From Galbula dea (taxonomy: Eukaryota; Chordata; Aves; Piciformes; Galbulidae): a DNA stretch of 64,000 nt. Position numbers and translations under genes: made by a program. The notes beneath the pieces are model-generated. The model worked only from the letters and a program-made list of their open reading frames with translations, ran no database searches and was not told where the DNA came from. The stretch is from contig VWZX01007020.1 in the NCBI GenBank assembly GCA_013399015.1, positions 4,216,109 through 4,280,108 on the forward strand, read 5' to 3'. Shown here one piece after another: positions 51,901 through 63,900 of the stretch (within the stretch, counting starts at the first letter, position 1; every line of letters starts with the position of its first letter).

Positions 51901-52622
51901 TACTCCATTATAAAGCATTTTGTTGGCTTTTAGAAATGCCAAAATTTTCTTTGCAAGTTCACCTCTAGGTGTCATCATAATTAAATAAAGTCACTCTCAA
52001 ACCAGTGTGAAGAAGTTTGAAAGAAATGAACCCCAAAATAATACTGACTGGAAAAAAACCCAGCAATTTAACAGCACCAAAAAAATGCCACAAACAGAAA
52101 AAGAAACCACAGGTTTGACTATTAAACCGTGTATGGATGATTGGGTAAAGTTGTAGTTACCTTGTTGTGCTTGTATAGTAATACCTAAATTATTGACATG
52201 TGAATTCTGCATACATAATTAGTTTTGTTTGTATTTTTTTGAAAACTGGGCTCTAGAATACTCTAGCCTGTTCTTATTGCCATATGCTTATAAATACTGT
52301 TAGTGTCAGAGAGAGTGATTAACATAATCTCTGAAATTCCTGTGTTGTGAAATGTTGTCTTTTTTTAAGAAGAACCTTACTGGAGTGATTTATATACTGA
52401 ATCATGAGAGATTGTTAGATGAGTTCCTCATCTAAGTTTTTGTGTAATTGGAAAGAATTTCATGAGTGAGACACTTGATTGTAATAGTGGTCAAGTTTGG
52501 AAAACTTGGTGTCATAAAGGCTGTTTTGAGGTATTTCAAGGAAAATACAAGGACTTAAGTAGTTCTCATGCATTGTTGATGAAGGAAGCTCCGCTTATGG
52601 ATGTGGTTTTGGAAAGCAGTCA

Positions 52623-52700
52623 CACAGAATCACAGAATATTAGGAGTTGGAAGGGACCTTGAAAGATCATCTAGTCCAATCCCCCTGCCACAGCAGGATT
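52623..52700 (-). mobile_element. CR1 LINE, 3'-terminal fragment
   Basis: On the + strand it starts with the octamer pair CACAGAATCACAGAAT, then TTAGGAGTTGGAAGGGACCT and a pyrimidine-rich stretch to about 52,700. Only about 80 bases remain. The TTAGGAGTTGG variant is shared with the fragment at 57,824 and resembles the reverse complement of the 33-kb tail, so all three may belong to one subfamily. Confidence 0.9.
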
Positions 52701-53849
52701 CGTGTTGCTTTCTGTCACAGTGAGCAGTTGGAATGCTCTCACTGCTTCTGTGTCAGCTGTCATCTCATGATGAGCTGGCTCAAGTAATAGACCAGCAAAA
52801 AAAAATAAAAAAATTAATAGGGGCAGTTGGATCACATAAGTGTCTGTTGCTGGCTCAGGAAAGGGATGTGATTGTACAAGGATCATGTGGGGAAGGGAGG
52901 AGTGAAGAGTGTCTCTGGTGTCCAGCAGTTAAAATCAAACTCATCCATTTCCTCAGATGTCACTTTCAAACCCAAACCCCCAAACAAACCAGAACCAAAC
53001 AAATTTTTAAGCTGGCAAAACTTTAATCAGTGCTCTAAATTAATACTTCACTATATTTTTTTCATATTTAATTCAGTAATGGACTGTTTGGCTTTTTAAT
53101 CTTCTAATTAACAGAATTTTAAAATTGTAGCAAAAGTAGATGCTCTTATCCTGAAGGGGTGTGTAAGAGCCCTCCTGGGAAGCTACTTTCCTGATGGGGC
53201 ATCAAGGGGGGAACTCTTTGCAAGTTTTGAAGAAGCTGGGTAGGATTCTTGCTGTGTTTCTCCTTGCTCAGTTTTGGGAAAAGTATCCATTTTGGCAGCT
53301 GCAGAAGACTCATTTGAGCTCTCTCATCCCATAGTAGCGTGCGTATGTGTGAATGTGTATTTTATCCAGCTGTGTTTTCTGGAGTTTCCAGTTGCCAAAA
53401 GGGAGCTTTTTCTTGGACACAAGGGAGGTGTAAGGAGTTCCTAAAAAATTCTAGGGAATTAAGCTTCTCCCATATAGCAGATCCTGATACATGAGGCAGC
53501 TATTTTAAAGAGAATCATAATAATTCTTATACAGTGAAGCTGAGTGTTTACACACTGAAGAGAGATAAAATACACAAATATGATGGTATCCATAGCAACT
53601 AGAATTCATTTTACTCACTTGCACATAGTATTTTGAGTCCCTGGTCTGTATGGAAACGAAATCCCTCATGTGAGCAAGCCAGCTGAACTGTGGCTTCTGT
53701 GGTCACATTCTATTCATATCTACCCAAAACTATTGCACTGGCAGGGATGTTATATTCATTTTTACTATTATGTTAGTTAAATATTTATTATTTTGTTTCA
53801 ACTCTTATAGCTCTTCTGCAATAGCGAATCCAATTTCAAAAATCCTCGA
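52701..53849 (+). other. Unique sequence between two antisense CR1 pieces
   Basis: No CR1 sequence is recognisable here. If the pieces on each side once belonged to one element, this 1.15 kb replaces roughly 200-300 bases of expected CR1 sequence. No terminal repeats mark an inserted element. Short open frames (for example 52,733-53,026) are not recognised. Confidence 0.4.
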
Positions 53850-54304
53850 AAGAAGACACATATGAGGTCACCCCTTAGTCTCCTCTTCTCCAAGCTAAAG
53901 AGACTCAGCTCCCTCAGCCTTTCCTCAGAAGGAAGATGTTCCAGTCCCTTCATCATCTTTGTGGCTCTATGCTGGACTCTTTCAAGCAGTTCCCTATCCT
54001 TAAACTGAGGGCCCAGAACGAGACACAATATTCCAGATGCAGCATCACCAGGGTAGAGTAAAGGGGGAGAAGAACCTCTCAACCTACTAACCACACTCCT
54101 AATCCACCCCAGAACCCCATTGGCCCTCATGGCCACAAGAGCACACTGCTGGCTCATGGGCATTCTTCCATCTACCAGGACTCCAAGGTCCCTTTCCCCT
54201 TCACTGCTCTCTAGCAGGTCGGTCCCCAACCTATACAGATCCATGGGGTTGGTCTTTCCCAGGTGCAAAACTCGACACTTGGCCTTATTGAATTTCTTAA
54301 GGTT
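53850..54304 (-). mobile_element. CR1 LINE, internal fragment lacking both ends
   Basis: On the minus strand this reads from FNKAKCRVLHLG through LLESSEGERDLGVLVDGRM and RATKMMKGLEHL to SLEKRRLRGDLICVF, then leaves CR1. It is the same part of the element as the 12-kb fragment but extends further toward the C-terminus. Frameshifts occur around GWIRSVVSRLRGSS. It keeps CGA where the 12-kb and 33-kb copies have TGA, so it helps define the ancestral state. It is more diverged from those two copies than they are from each other. Confidence 0.92.
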
Positions 54305-56067
54305 GAGAATTTTTGAGCTGTTTAGTATTTCTTCTCCCTACAGTATTACTGACTTCCAAAACTTTCTACTAGGAGCATTTCAGTAATGACAATAATGGAG
54401 GATAGGTGTTTTGAAGGAATAGATTTTGTTGTAATTTTCTCATTGGCAAAATAGAGAATGGTAAAAACTGTGTGATCTTCTGAGCAAGTATTCACTGTTA
54501 TCGTTCTGTCATTCTAAGTAGAGTGTTTCCTCTTGATAATGCTTCTTAGTTCCTTTATTTTTCAGTATGTTATGCTTATGAGCGAATAGCAGAAGCTAAT
54601 TCAGAGCTAATTTAACTTTCTTTCCCTAAGTTGGCCAAACTTGGTGTTAGACAGGAATTGCTTCCATGCAAAATGTTCTTTTCCCAGTGCCTTTCTGCTG
54701 AAGGAAAAGCAGTCTATATTATATAGTTGCTCCTCCTTACACTTTTTTCCTTCCTCAGTCCCATATGTTACTTCCATATTACTTCCCTTCATGGTCATTT
54801 AACTGGTAGATGCCTCTGAATCATGTATAACACTTCTTTGGATTCATTGCTGTAATCTGTTCTTAGCTTTTCACAGGCTGTTCTTTATTCCTTACTCTGT
54901 AATTGGTTATATCTTGTTGCCTCTGTGTCTGGATTAAAGTTTTCTTAGTACTGGCTGCTGAAATCACACAGTCATACGTGTCCAAGCAAAACATTGGCCC
55001 ACTAATACAGCTGAAACAAGACGGGTATTGGAATTGCTGTAGCAAAATTTCTAAGCAGATTTTCGCAAATACACCTAAGATTGAGCTTAACTAGGCATAA
55101 TCACCTGATGGGAGTTGGTGGGCTTTCAGACCTTGGCCTACAGTGATATGATCCGCTGAGCTTCTTGGGTTTTGTGCTTTGTCTTGAGAGGGCAAAAACC
55201 CCCTAACTGTCCCTTTTATTCTTTGTTTTATAGTTGAATAGTTCTGTTGAAAGTGGATCAGTCTTGCTCATTTTCTTGAATAGTCAACAGCTTATTTTCT
55301 CCAGTAGTCTACAGCAGTTTGTTGCTTGAGAAAAGCAACTGAATCTGGAAATGTCCTAAGCTCATGTGAGTCATCACTGAAGGTTTTAAATAGTTGAATG
55401 TGATGTTTGTTTCCTCCCTTCCGTGGCATAAAATGGTATGAATCACTTTCTTTAGTGTTTCCCAGATAAGTCTGAGCGGAAGCGGCATGCCTTTCTGACT
55501 CAAGTTCTTAAATGTTGGTGGAGCAGTCCTGACCACTTCTGATTTTGTCCATGTGGGAATTCCATAGGAATTTCAGACAAATACATAAAAGCAAACATTT
55601 TGTAACCATGGCAACTTGCCCATGAGGATTCATGTGGTTGGTGGCATAAAACTGTGAAAGCCGTTTACTGACTGGTATAACTGACTTGACTTTTCTGCCT
55701 AAATTCTGTAAGTGGTGTGGGATAAAAGTACAGTCATGAGAATCATTTTTCAAGTTTGTACAATGCCTTGTAGAACACTGGGATTTCTGTTACATTTTTA
55801 TACAGCTACCTGCTACTGCTCTTATCTGCTAAAATGAAAACATCTTTTATAAACCTGAATCTCTTCGGTAATTTCCTATGCTCTTAGTCAAATTCAGGTC
55901 TCTCTGTTCTTTCTACATAACTTGGAGCACAACTCAAATGTTACATACTCCAATGTGACTGAAATGTTGCTGAAAAAGATTATATAGGTAATGAATTTTA
56001 TAGGGGGAAAAGAAGGGGGAAAGCAGGAGAATGGCACATCTATGTTGAAGAATGGTATTGGGAGAAG
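54305..56067 (+). other. Unique sequence, no gene seen
   Basis: AT-rich presumed intron sequence between two antisense CR1 elements. The open frames are short and overlapping on both strands. Nothing is recognised. Confidence 0.5.
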
Positions 56068-57055
56068 TCACAGAACCACAGAGTGGTAGGGGTTGGAAGG
56101 GACCTTTAGAGATTGGCAAACCCCCCTGCTAAAGCAGGGTCATCTATAACAGGTTGCACAGCGTCACAACCAGGTGGGTTTTCAGTATCTCCAGAGAAGG
56201 AGACTCCACAACCTCTGTGGGCAGCCAGTTCCAGTGCTGTGTCACTCAAAGTAGAGAGTTTTCCTCATGTTCAGATGGAACTTGTGTTTTCCAGTTTTTG
56301 CCTATTGCCTCTTCTCCTGTCACTGGGCACAAATGAAAATAGTCTGGCCCTATCATTTTGACACTTGCCCTTCAGATAGGCTTAACACCCCCCAGTCTCT
56401 CAGCCTTTCCTCTCCAGAGAGATGCTCCAGTCCCCTAATGATCTTCATAGCCCTCTGTTGGACTCTCCCAGTAGTTCCATGTCTCTCTTGAACTGGGGAG
56501 CCCAGAACTGGACACGAAACTCTAGATGTGACCTCACTAGGGTAGAGAGGGAGAATAATCTCCCTCGCCCTGCTGGTCACAGTCTTCTTAATGCACCCCA
56601 GGATACCGTTGTGCAAGAGTACATTGCTAGCTCATGGTTAACTTGTTACCCACCAGGACTCCAAGGTCCTTCTCTGCAGAGCTGCTTTCCAAAAGGTCAA
56701 CCCCAAACCTGTACTGGTGCATGGTGTTATTCCTCCCTAGGTACAGAACCTTGCACTTGGACCTGTTGAACTTTGTGAGATTCCTCTCTGCTGAACTCTC
56801 CACCCTGTCCAGGTCTTGCTGAATGACAGCACAGTTTGACACTGTGTCAGCCACTCCTCCTGGTTTTGTGTCGTCAGCAGAGTTGCTGTGAGAGTACGCT
56901 CCATCCCTTCATGCAGGTCACTGAAGATGTTGGTCAAGACTGAACCCAGTACTGACCCTTGGGGAACACTGCTAGCTAGAGGCCTCACGACCCTCTGAGC
57001 TCTGTCATTCAGCTGGTTCTTAGTCCACCTCGTTGTCTACTCATCTAACCCTTCT
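56068..57055 (-). mobile_element. CR1 LINE, 5'-truncated antisense copy
   Basis: The 3' end lies at left (CACAGAACCACAGAGTGG, then TAGGGGTTGGAAGGGACC). Minus-strand reading from the right crosses the reverse transcriptase block SVPQGSVLGSVLTNIF (about 56,925-56,975) and the catalytic loop SADDTKPGG (about 56,850-56,880), where the phenylalanine before ADD is replaced by serine. It then passes LYLGRNNTMHQYRFGVDLLESS and the C-terminal segment, followed by the 3' UTR. Its 3' UTR (CCCCCCTGCTAAAGCAGGG) differs from that of the other copies, so it is a separate subfamily. Several frameshifts make it inactive. Confidence 0.94.
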
Positions 57056-57449
57056 TGCCCTTGATGTGACTTGGAAAGGAGTAACTAACTTGTTATCCCA
57101 AGCTCATCAAACATGCTGGAATGACAGCTTCTATTATGTGTTACCATTTAGAGTGGAGCCTAGTGATAGAGAATCAGATTGGTCACTTGTCATAGGCAGC
57201 AAAGAAGCTCTCCTTTCTAGAAATCTATCAGACTAATGTGCGCTTCTTCAGAAGCTCAGTGATATGGCAGTCCAGCAGAGTTTTAATGACAAAATTATAA
57301 ACTTTATTGCAGGTTTCTTGACTCCAGCTAGAATTCCCTGATTTTTCAGTCTCAACTCCAGCACTGTCCAGTGCTGAATCTGAATGCTTTGCATTGTGCT
57401 GCCTTTCCTTTAAGGAGACTTCCAGCTTTCAGCAAAAGAAACAGAGTTT

Positions 57450-57478
57450 AAAAAAAAAAAAAAAAAAAGAGAGAGAGA
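57450..57478 (+). repeat. A19 run with (GA)n tail
   Basis: Nineteen A's are followed by five GA units. This is a length-variable simple repeat. Confidence 0.95.
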
Positions 57479-57688
57479 ATAAAGTTTTTTATTTTGTAGC
57501 CCATGTAGCTGAATGAGCCTCAGTGGAGAAGTTGACTGTCCCTGCAGACCAAACGTAATGCATTCCTGATTGTCTTCTGGAGAAACAAGTTTGTTAGAAA
57601 ACAAAACAGCATCCAAATACAGGGAAGTTGGAACTTCTTCTTCTTCGTGTAACACTGAAAGATCACACTCAGGTGTTGGGGGTTATTT

Positions 57689-57706
57689 GTGTGTGTGTGT
57701 GTGTGT
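57689..57706 (+). repeat. (GT)9 microsatellite
   Basis: Nine uninterrupted GT units followed by TTTTG. It is likely to vary in length between individuals. Confidence 0.95.
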
Positions 57707-57823
57707 TTTGTTGTAGTGTTTTTTGGTTTTTTTTTTTATTAAGTAGCTGGTAGGTGAGAATTGCTTCTTTTCCTTGGGATGCAGGCATACGGAACTGGTT
57801 TTGGTGCATCAGAGCAGGAGTTG

Positions 57824-57985
57824 CAGAATCACAGAATGTTAGGAGTTGGAAGGGACCTCAGAAGATCATCCATTCCCTAGACCAGGTCACAGAGGAATGT
57901 GTCCTGCTATGCCGTACTTTAGAAAACCCCAAGGACATCTACCGATACTCAAGGACACAGCTTCTGGGAGACCTGTGGTGATCTT
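57824..57985 (-). mobile_element. CR1 LINE, 3'-terminal fragment
   Basis: On the + strand: CAGAATCACAGAATGTTAGG, then AGTTGGAAGGGACCTC and a decayed 3' UTR (CCAGGTCACAGAGGAATGTG). Similarity becomes weak after about 57,905, and the right edge is approximate. It is closely related to the tail at 52,623. Confidence 0.85.
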
Positions 57986-60900
57986 GTGTTTTATAGCATC
58001 GGCCCTTGAAGTCCAGACTATACGCTGTATTTGCAAGCCCCAGAATACTTACTGAAGAGGCAAAAGCAGGCTTCCTGTATGGTGAAAATAAACAGTGTTA
58101 TACTGATCTTTTGTGATGTGGATTAGGTTTTTTGGTAATAAATGATGAGCTTGATTCTGTTTGCTTTGCAGAAGCAGTATTACAGGAAGAAATTTTCAAA
58201 GGGAAAATACATAAAATCAGCACTTCCTGTGCTCATCTTTAGAGCATGACTACAGATGGAGTAGAAAAGTAGATCAAAGGAGCTGTACTAATTCTTCTCG
58301 GTGTATACATGTGCCTGTGTACCCAAAGGGAATAATCTTAGTTGTGTTACTAGCTGCCCTAATACAATTTCGTAGCATCATGTTTTAGTTAATTTATAGG
58401 AGTGTGTGCGCTACTGGTATAAAATAAACCCTTTCAAGGCAATGTGATAGATGATACGAAACTGGGATTAGAAATTCTTCAGTCATTCATTTGCTCCAGC
58501 CAAGCTACCTTTATCTGTTTCTTCTCCTTGAGAAGATGTAATAGCATTGCTTTCTGAAGCATCGGGGTGTCAATACCAGCTGTGACAGTGTGTTGATATC
58601 TTTGGGTGTCTCAGGGTTGTTGTTTTTGCTCCACTATTGTTGCGTTCCTATCCAGTCTCACCTCCCAGCAACTGGCTGGGTAGTGCTGGGAGAGGACAGT
58701 TGACATATGAAAGAGCAAACGGGGACTGCTGAGACTAAGCCTTTGATTTTTGTTTTGTTTGTTTCCTTCAACTGTGCTTTTAGACCTGGTATGCACAGCT
58801 GAAATTGCTGCCTTCAGTAATTATTCTTGGAAGGGTACTGTGGTTATTGTAATTGATGCTGGTTTTAGTGCCAGAAAAACAAAATTGACTATGCACATGG
58901 TCTAAGCTGGAAAGAACTGAGGAGGTTAGAAGTATTCCTGCTATCAGTGACTGGTTTGCCTTTTCCTTCCCAACAGGTGAAAATACCTGTAGCCAGTGTG
59001 TGGGCCTTGCTTTTCATCTTAGGAAAGCATTTTATAAAAGCTGTCATTCTTGCAAAGAAGCTTAAATGTAGAGCTAATAATTGTGCGTTTGTGTGGGTTT
59101 AACAAATGCTGAAGTGTTTTGCTTGCTACTTGCTTTTATTGAGCTGATATTTTGAGATAATATCTTCTCTGTTTTTCAACAGAAGTCATCTTCTGTCACT
59201 TCTGGTGCTTTAAAGCCAACCTGTCTCCTGCCCAAAACCCACACCAGTCTACCTAAAGCAGTTTGTCTATGTGCATTTATCTGTCTTTGTGGATGCAAGA
59301 TTATCTTAACTATCCATAACAACACATGTGGATAGATGCATCTTTTTCTGGTCTCTCTTGCCTGAAACAGCAGTTGTTTTGACTTAGTTAATTTTAGAAG
59401 ACTGACAATTCCGCCATCGTATGGTTGTTATTTAGGAAAGCTGTTGGGTGTTATAGCTGCCTTCACTTTTTTCAAAAGCCAGGGTGGTGTCTGCTGTTAG
59501 ATGCAGCTGATGAATCAGTAGGAGCCCCCTATTGCTATCAAGACCAAAAAGCACATATTCTTTTTTAATAAAGTACCTTGAGAATCTGAAGTCAGAGAGG
59601 AGGAATTCTTTTGTTTACTGTTTATTAATGTAAGAATGGGTTGTTGACTTTGTTTACAGGCTTATACACTAAAAGAGCACAGAAAGAAAACTCCTGCCTG
59701 TGAAATTAAATCTGACCTTAATAAAAAGGGGAGTGTCGTGGGTGACAGCTTGGCTAGAAAATCGTGAGAGAAGATGCTCAGATTTCCAGTTTCTTGAGAG
59801 AGAAATAGGACTTCTTTAAATTTTAGAGTTATGGATGGAGATACTCCTTTTATCAGATCACTCCTTGAGCCCTGTTAGATCTGGCATTCTGTGGGTGTTT
59901 TTTCTTTTTTAAGTTAAACCATTTTCAACTCTTCTTTCCTATTACTTGTTTAATAAGCTTTCTTATTGGAAATAGGTTACATCTGGACAAAGTGCGTATG
60001 ACAAACTGATGACCTGCTGTCCTCAGTTATTTAAGTTTTATTAAGATAAACTGAAAACTGTTTTTTGAGGATGCAGTGTTCTTCATACTTTTCAAGGACT
60101 TGTATTTGCTTTTCAGTTTTTTTAGGAATGTCTGTGTTCAGTTCTCAGACTCCATTCTGTGGAAGTAGGATATAAATTTTTTAAAGGTATTATCTTGAAC
60201 TATGGTGGTTGTAAGGTGCTTCAGCTGAGAGTTTCTCTACCAGTGTATTGTTTAGATGTAGAGAATGTGCAGAAAGTCTTAAACAGAAAGTTGCTTAGAG
60301 GATGTTTAACACTTAAGGTATTTTATTGCTCATTGATCAGACAATATTTCTGAAGTGTTTTTAAAAGGTTACGGTTGAAGTATACAAATTAACTTTGCAT
60401 CTCAATCACAAACTTAGCATTAGTAATTTTTGTTATGCTGCTCCAGTAAAGTTACAGTGAGTACTAGATTAGTGTTCTTTGTTATAATTGTGTCTCAGTT
60501 TTTGTTGAGATGACAATTCAGTTACTAGGTTGTATTAATTGCAAAGTCTTAACTCAAAGAAAATACGTAACTATGTAAAATAGCTATGTAGGTTAATAGG
60601 AGCTAAATATATATACTTGCATGAGAAAAAAGTAATAAGAACTGCCTTTGGTATCCAGGAGGTGCAAGCAAAGCTATCTTGCTTGTCCTTGGAAGCAGAA
60701 ATATGGACTCTGGAAGATAAAACTGTTCTCTGTTTTTTACATCCCAGCTGTGCATATGCTCTGGAATAAACAGCAAAACTGGGAAGAAAGGTAGTAATTT
60801 CTTCTTGCTTTAGACTGTTCTCTTTCTTGACTCCACCTCATTCCCTCAGGAGTGGGAAGGAAACAGCAGAGAAGTTCAGATAGATGAGTGACTCACAAGG

Positions 60901-63900
60901 CTTCTAGAAGTATTGTAGCTTACGTTTGCGGTGATGCTGAATGCTCATCTCTGTCTAAATGTCAGCAACACTTTAGTAAATATTCTAGCTAAATTATGTA
61001 AAAATCTGCTTATACTGGGACATGCCTATATACTTCCAGCTGTAGCTACTGTAAACAATCTTTTGTCTTTTGAAGAAATCCATAGATTAGGCCTTTGCCT
61101 TGCAGAGCTGATAGTGTTTAAAAAGTAATTCGTAAGACTCACTTGGTTCTAAATGTTTCAATTTTAATGGAACCTGACACAACAATTTTATTTCTTTCCC
61201 AGATCCTTAATGATACAAAATATTAAATGAAACCATTTGGATTAATCCAAAGCCAAAGAAGACCTGGTAAAAGCTGATTGGGAAGAGAGAAATCTTTACT
61301 TAGGTTTGTTGATGTTAAATGTGCTTCAGTGAGGTTTTCAGTGTCATCAGCAGTGCTGCTACAGTTTTCTGCTCATCACTTCCTAGAGAAAAGGGTAGAG
61401 CTATAGAAAAGATTGCTATTTTTAGCTGATTCAGAGTTCATTTTTTTTCTGTCTGCTGTCATCCATGTTTTAACTGGCAGGTTGCATTCTTGTAACATAT
61501 TCTCTTTATACACATCTGTGAAAGAATCTTAAAACTTGATTTACTTAAAGGCAAGTGTAGTTTGAAAATTACAACACATTTTCATTTGCAGTTTTGTGAA
61601 GTTGAAAGAAGATATGATTTGAGATGATGTTTGCACTGTGGTGAAGGCAGTACTTTCAGTTGAAAGGGGTGGGAGGGGGAAGATTGTAATTTCCAGGTGC
61701 TACTCATTGTAAGGAAAAGGTAAATGTTTCTGGAACTGTGTTGTCCTTTGGTTATGGAAGTGATTGCACGCACACACGACAAGGTTTTTTCGTCTGCTTA
61801 CTTACACGATTTATGTTGCTATCAAGATCAATATAATATTGATTCAGTTGTGTTGGTTCTCTTTCTAATGCGAACTGTAACCTATTGGCTTTTAACTCTT
61901 TGACCACAGTAATGTCACTATTCAAAAATATATAAAGTTATGCAAAATATACTATGTTAACTTGTCTTTTTTTTTTGTCTTGTGTAAGATTTCTAGAATA
62001 ATTATCAGAGTAGATTCAAGTATTCTTAACTCTTCTGAATTTTCAAAGTTAACTGAGTGTGAAGTTCTATACTTTTAAGGTTACTACTGACTTTCTAGCT
62101 GATTTTTTTTTTATCTGTACATTGGAACATTAATTACAAAGGTCAAAAATGGACCTTTTCCAGACAACTTGAACTAAATTGGACATTAGCAACATGTACA
62201 GTTGGTATTTTGAAAGAAAGCATATAGAACCCTTAGTATGTGCTTACTATATACATGTACTGGCTCTGAAAGTGTTCATTTACAATAAATATATGGGCTT
62301 AGTTAGAAAACCACTAAAAAGAATGTATGTATCTGTATAGTAGGAAACCCAAGCGTGCATTTTGTTGGTGTTCTTCACTTGTAGACTTAAAATCTGGGGG
62401 TTTTTAAGTTACTTTTTAAAAAATGAATGTTTAGTTAGTAAGTAAGCAACAATATCTGTTCCTTAGGGCATTTTTCACAAATAGCAGGCAAAATATTTTC
62501 TGGGTTGTGCTTGCTGTGTTCCTTAGCAGACAGTAGGGTGTTGCAGTAAATGATCCTTGAGAATGTCCTTGTTTTTTATTTAAAGTCCTTTTTCCATTGC
62601 CAAGAAGAACATAATTTATGGTATGTATTCCTGGGAATCTGTATTGTTTCTTTTAATAATTGATTGAAATGCTAGGACAAAGCAGTGTAGTGTACAAACC
62701 ATTGCTTTTACATAACTAAAAGTACAAAATTCTAAAACCAGAATATATTTATAAAGATGGTTGTTAGTCACATGCTGTAAATGAGAACACGGGAAATTTG
62801 AATCTGCATTTCATGGTGAATTAGAAAGTGGTGCTGTGTTCTGCCAGAGCAGCAGTCCTGAGCTCAGGGAGCCCTAGGCTAAGGTACCCTTTCACACTTC
62901 CAAAAAAACCCCCTTCGCCTACACGCGGTGTCAGTAGACCTGTGTTAAGCAATTTATTATATTGCAGTGAAGCGGTCGTAGACGTTATTTCAAAAGAATG
63001 GTGATGTGAATTTTCCTGCCTGTGACCCTCAAAGGGAATTCAGTATGTCTGTTAATACCCAAACAATTTTGATACACTACTTCAAGCTGTCTTTCTCTTT
63101 GCCTGGATTCAAATGTGAAACCTGAGTGCAAATGCTTTACTGAAGAGCTAGAAAGTTGTTCACCATTAACAAATTCTGATCTTACCGGTCCCTGAAGGAC
63201 GTTAGAAGTGCCTTCATACTGCACAGCGGAACAAAACCCCTCCCCTTTCTCTACCACTGAAGCTTACCCAGCAACTTTGACAGAAGCCATTTACATAATA
63301 CACCCACAGGCCAGCAGCATTTAAACAGATTCAAGCTGAAATATTTATTCAGCAAGTTGTAGGGCTCTATATTATATTTTTATTCTTATTCTTGTTACAT
63401 TGTAAATATTAATATTATTATATTAATAATCTTGTATTTAAATTATATTCAATTTTTTTTAAGCTGAAGGTATCTCAGTGTATACTAGTTCCAAAAATCT
63501 ATAGTTTTGTCATTAATAGCTGGCTTTTTAATAGTCAAACAGTTGCTTTGAGAGATTTTACTTTCATTTAATTGTCAGAGTATTTAATGGATGAGTTCCT
63601 TCAACGAGTTAAAGAAGGACTGGTTTTCTGTTCTGACCAGTGCCATATGAAAGCAGTTAAAATGCTGGAATTGTTTACTGCTGGAATTGTTAGTCAGCAG
63701 AGCTGGTACACCAGATTTCTTTGTGGCTTTTAGTGGAAAATGTTAAACAGTCGCTCTTTCTTCAGTTTATAGGATTTGTATGTTTTCAGCTGGGTTAGTC
63801 ACAGAACTGGCACAGACGTAACTGCAAAGACAGCCCCCCACCAAGGGGGGGGGCTGTGGGGGGAGAAAAAGGCTCTTTTTTCTTGTTGCCAGAGGAAGTT

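Larger units (their letters stand above)
33738..52622 (+). other. Probable intron, central part; no exon called
   Basis: About 19 kb without a recognisable transposon. It contains the 16-bp hairpin at 37,238, long T-runs (44,336 and 48,945), a 40-base tandem duplication at 48,775, and G/T-rich simple sequence (about 48,650-48,725 and 50,330-50,420). Acceptor-donor pairs with open frames between them occur at 41,548-41,634 and 40,006-40,051 but are not established exons. Open frames such as 42,997-43,404 (135 codons, hydrophobic) and 47,193-47,709 (minus strand) are not recognised. Confidence 0.45.
57056..57823 (+). other. Spacer with microsatellites, no gene seen
   Basis: It contains an A19 run followed by a short (GA)n (57,450-57,478), a (GT)9 repeat (57,689-57,706) and a T-rich stretch just before the next CR1. 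No coding sequence is recognised. Confidence 0.55.
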
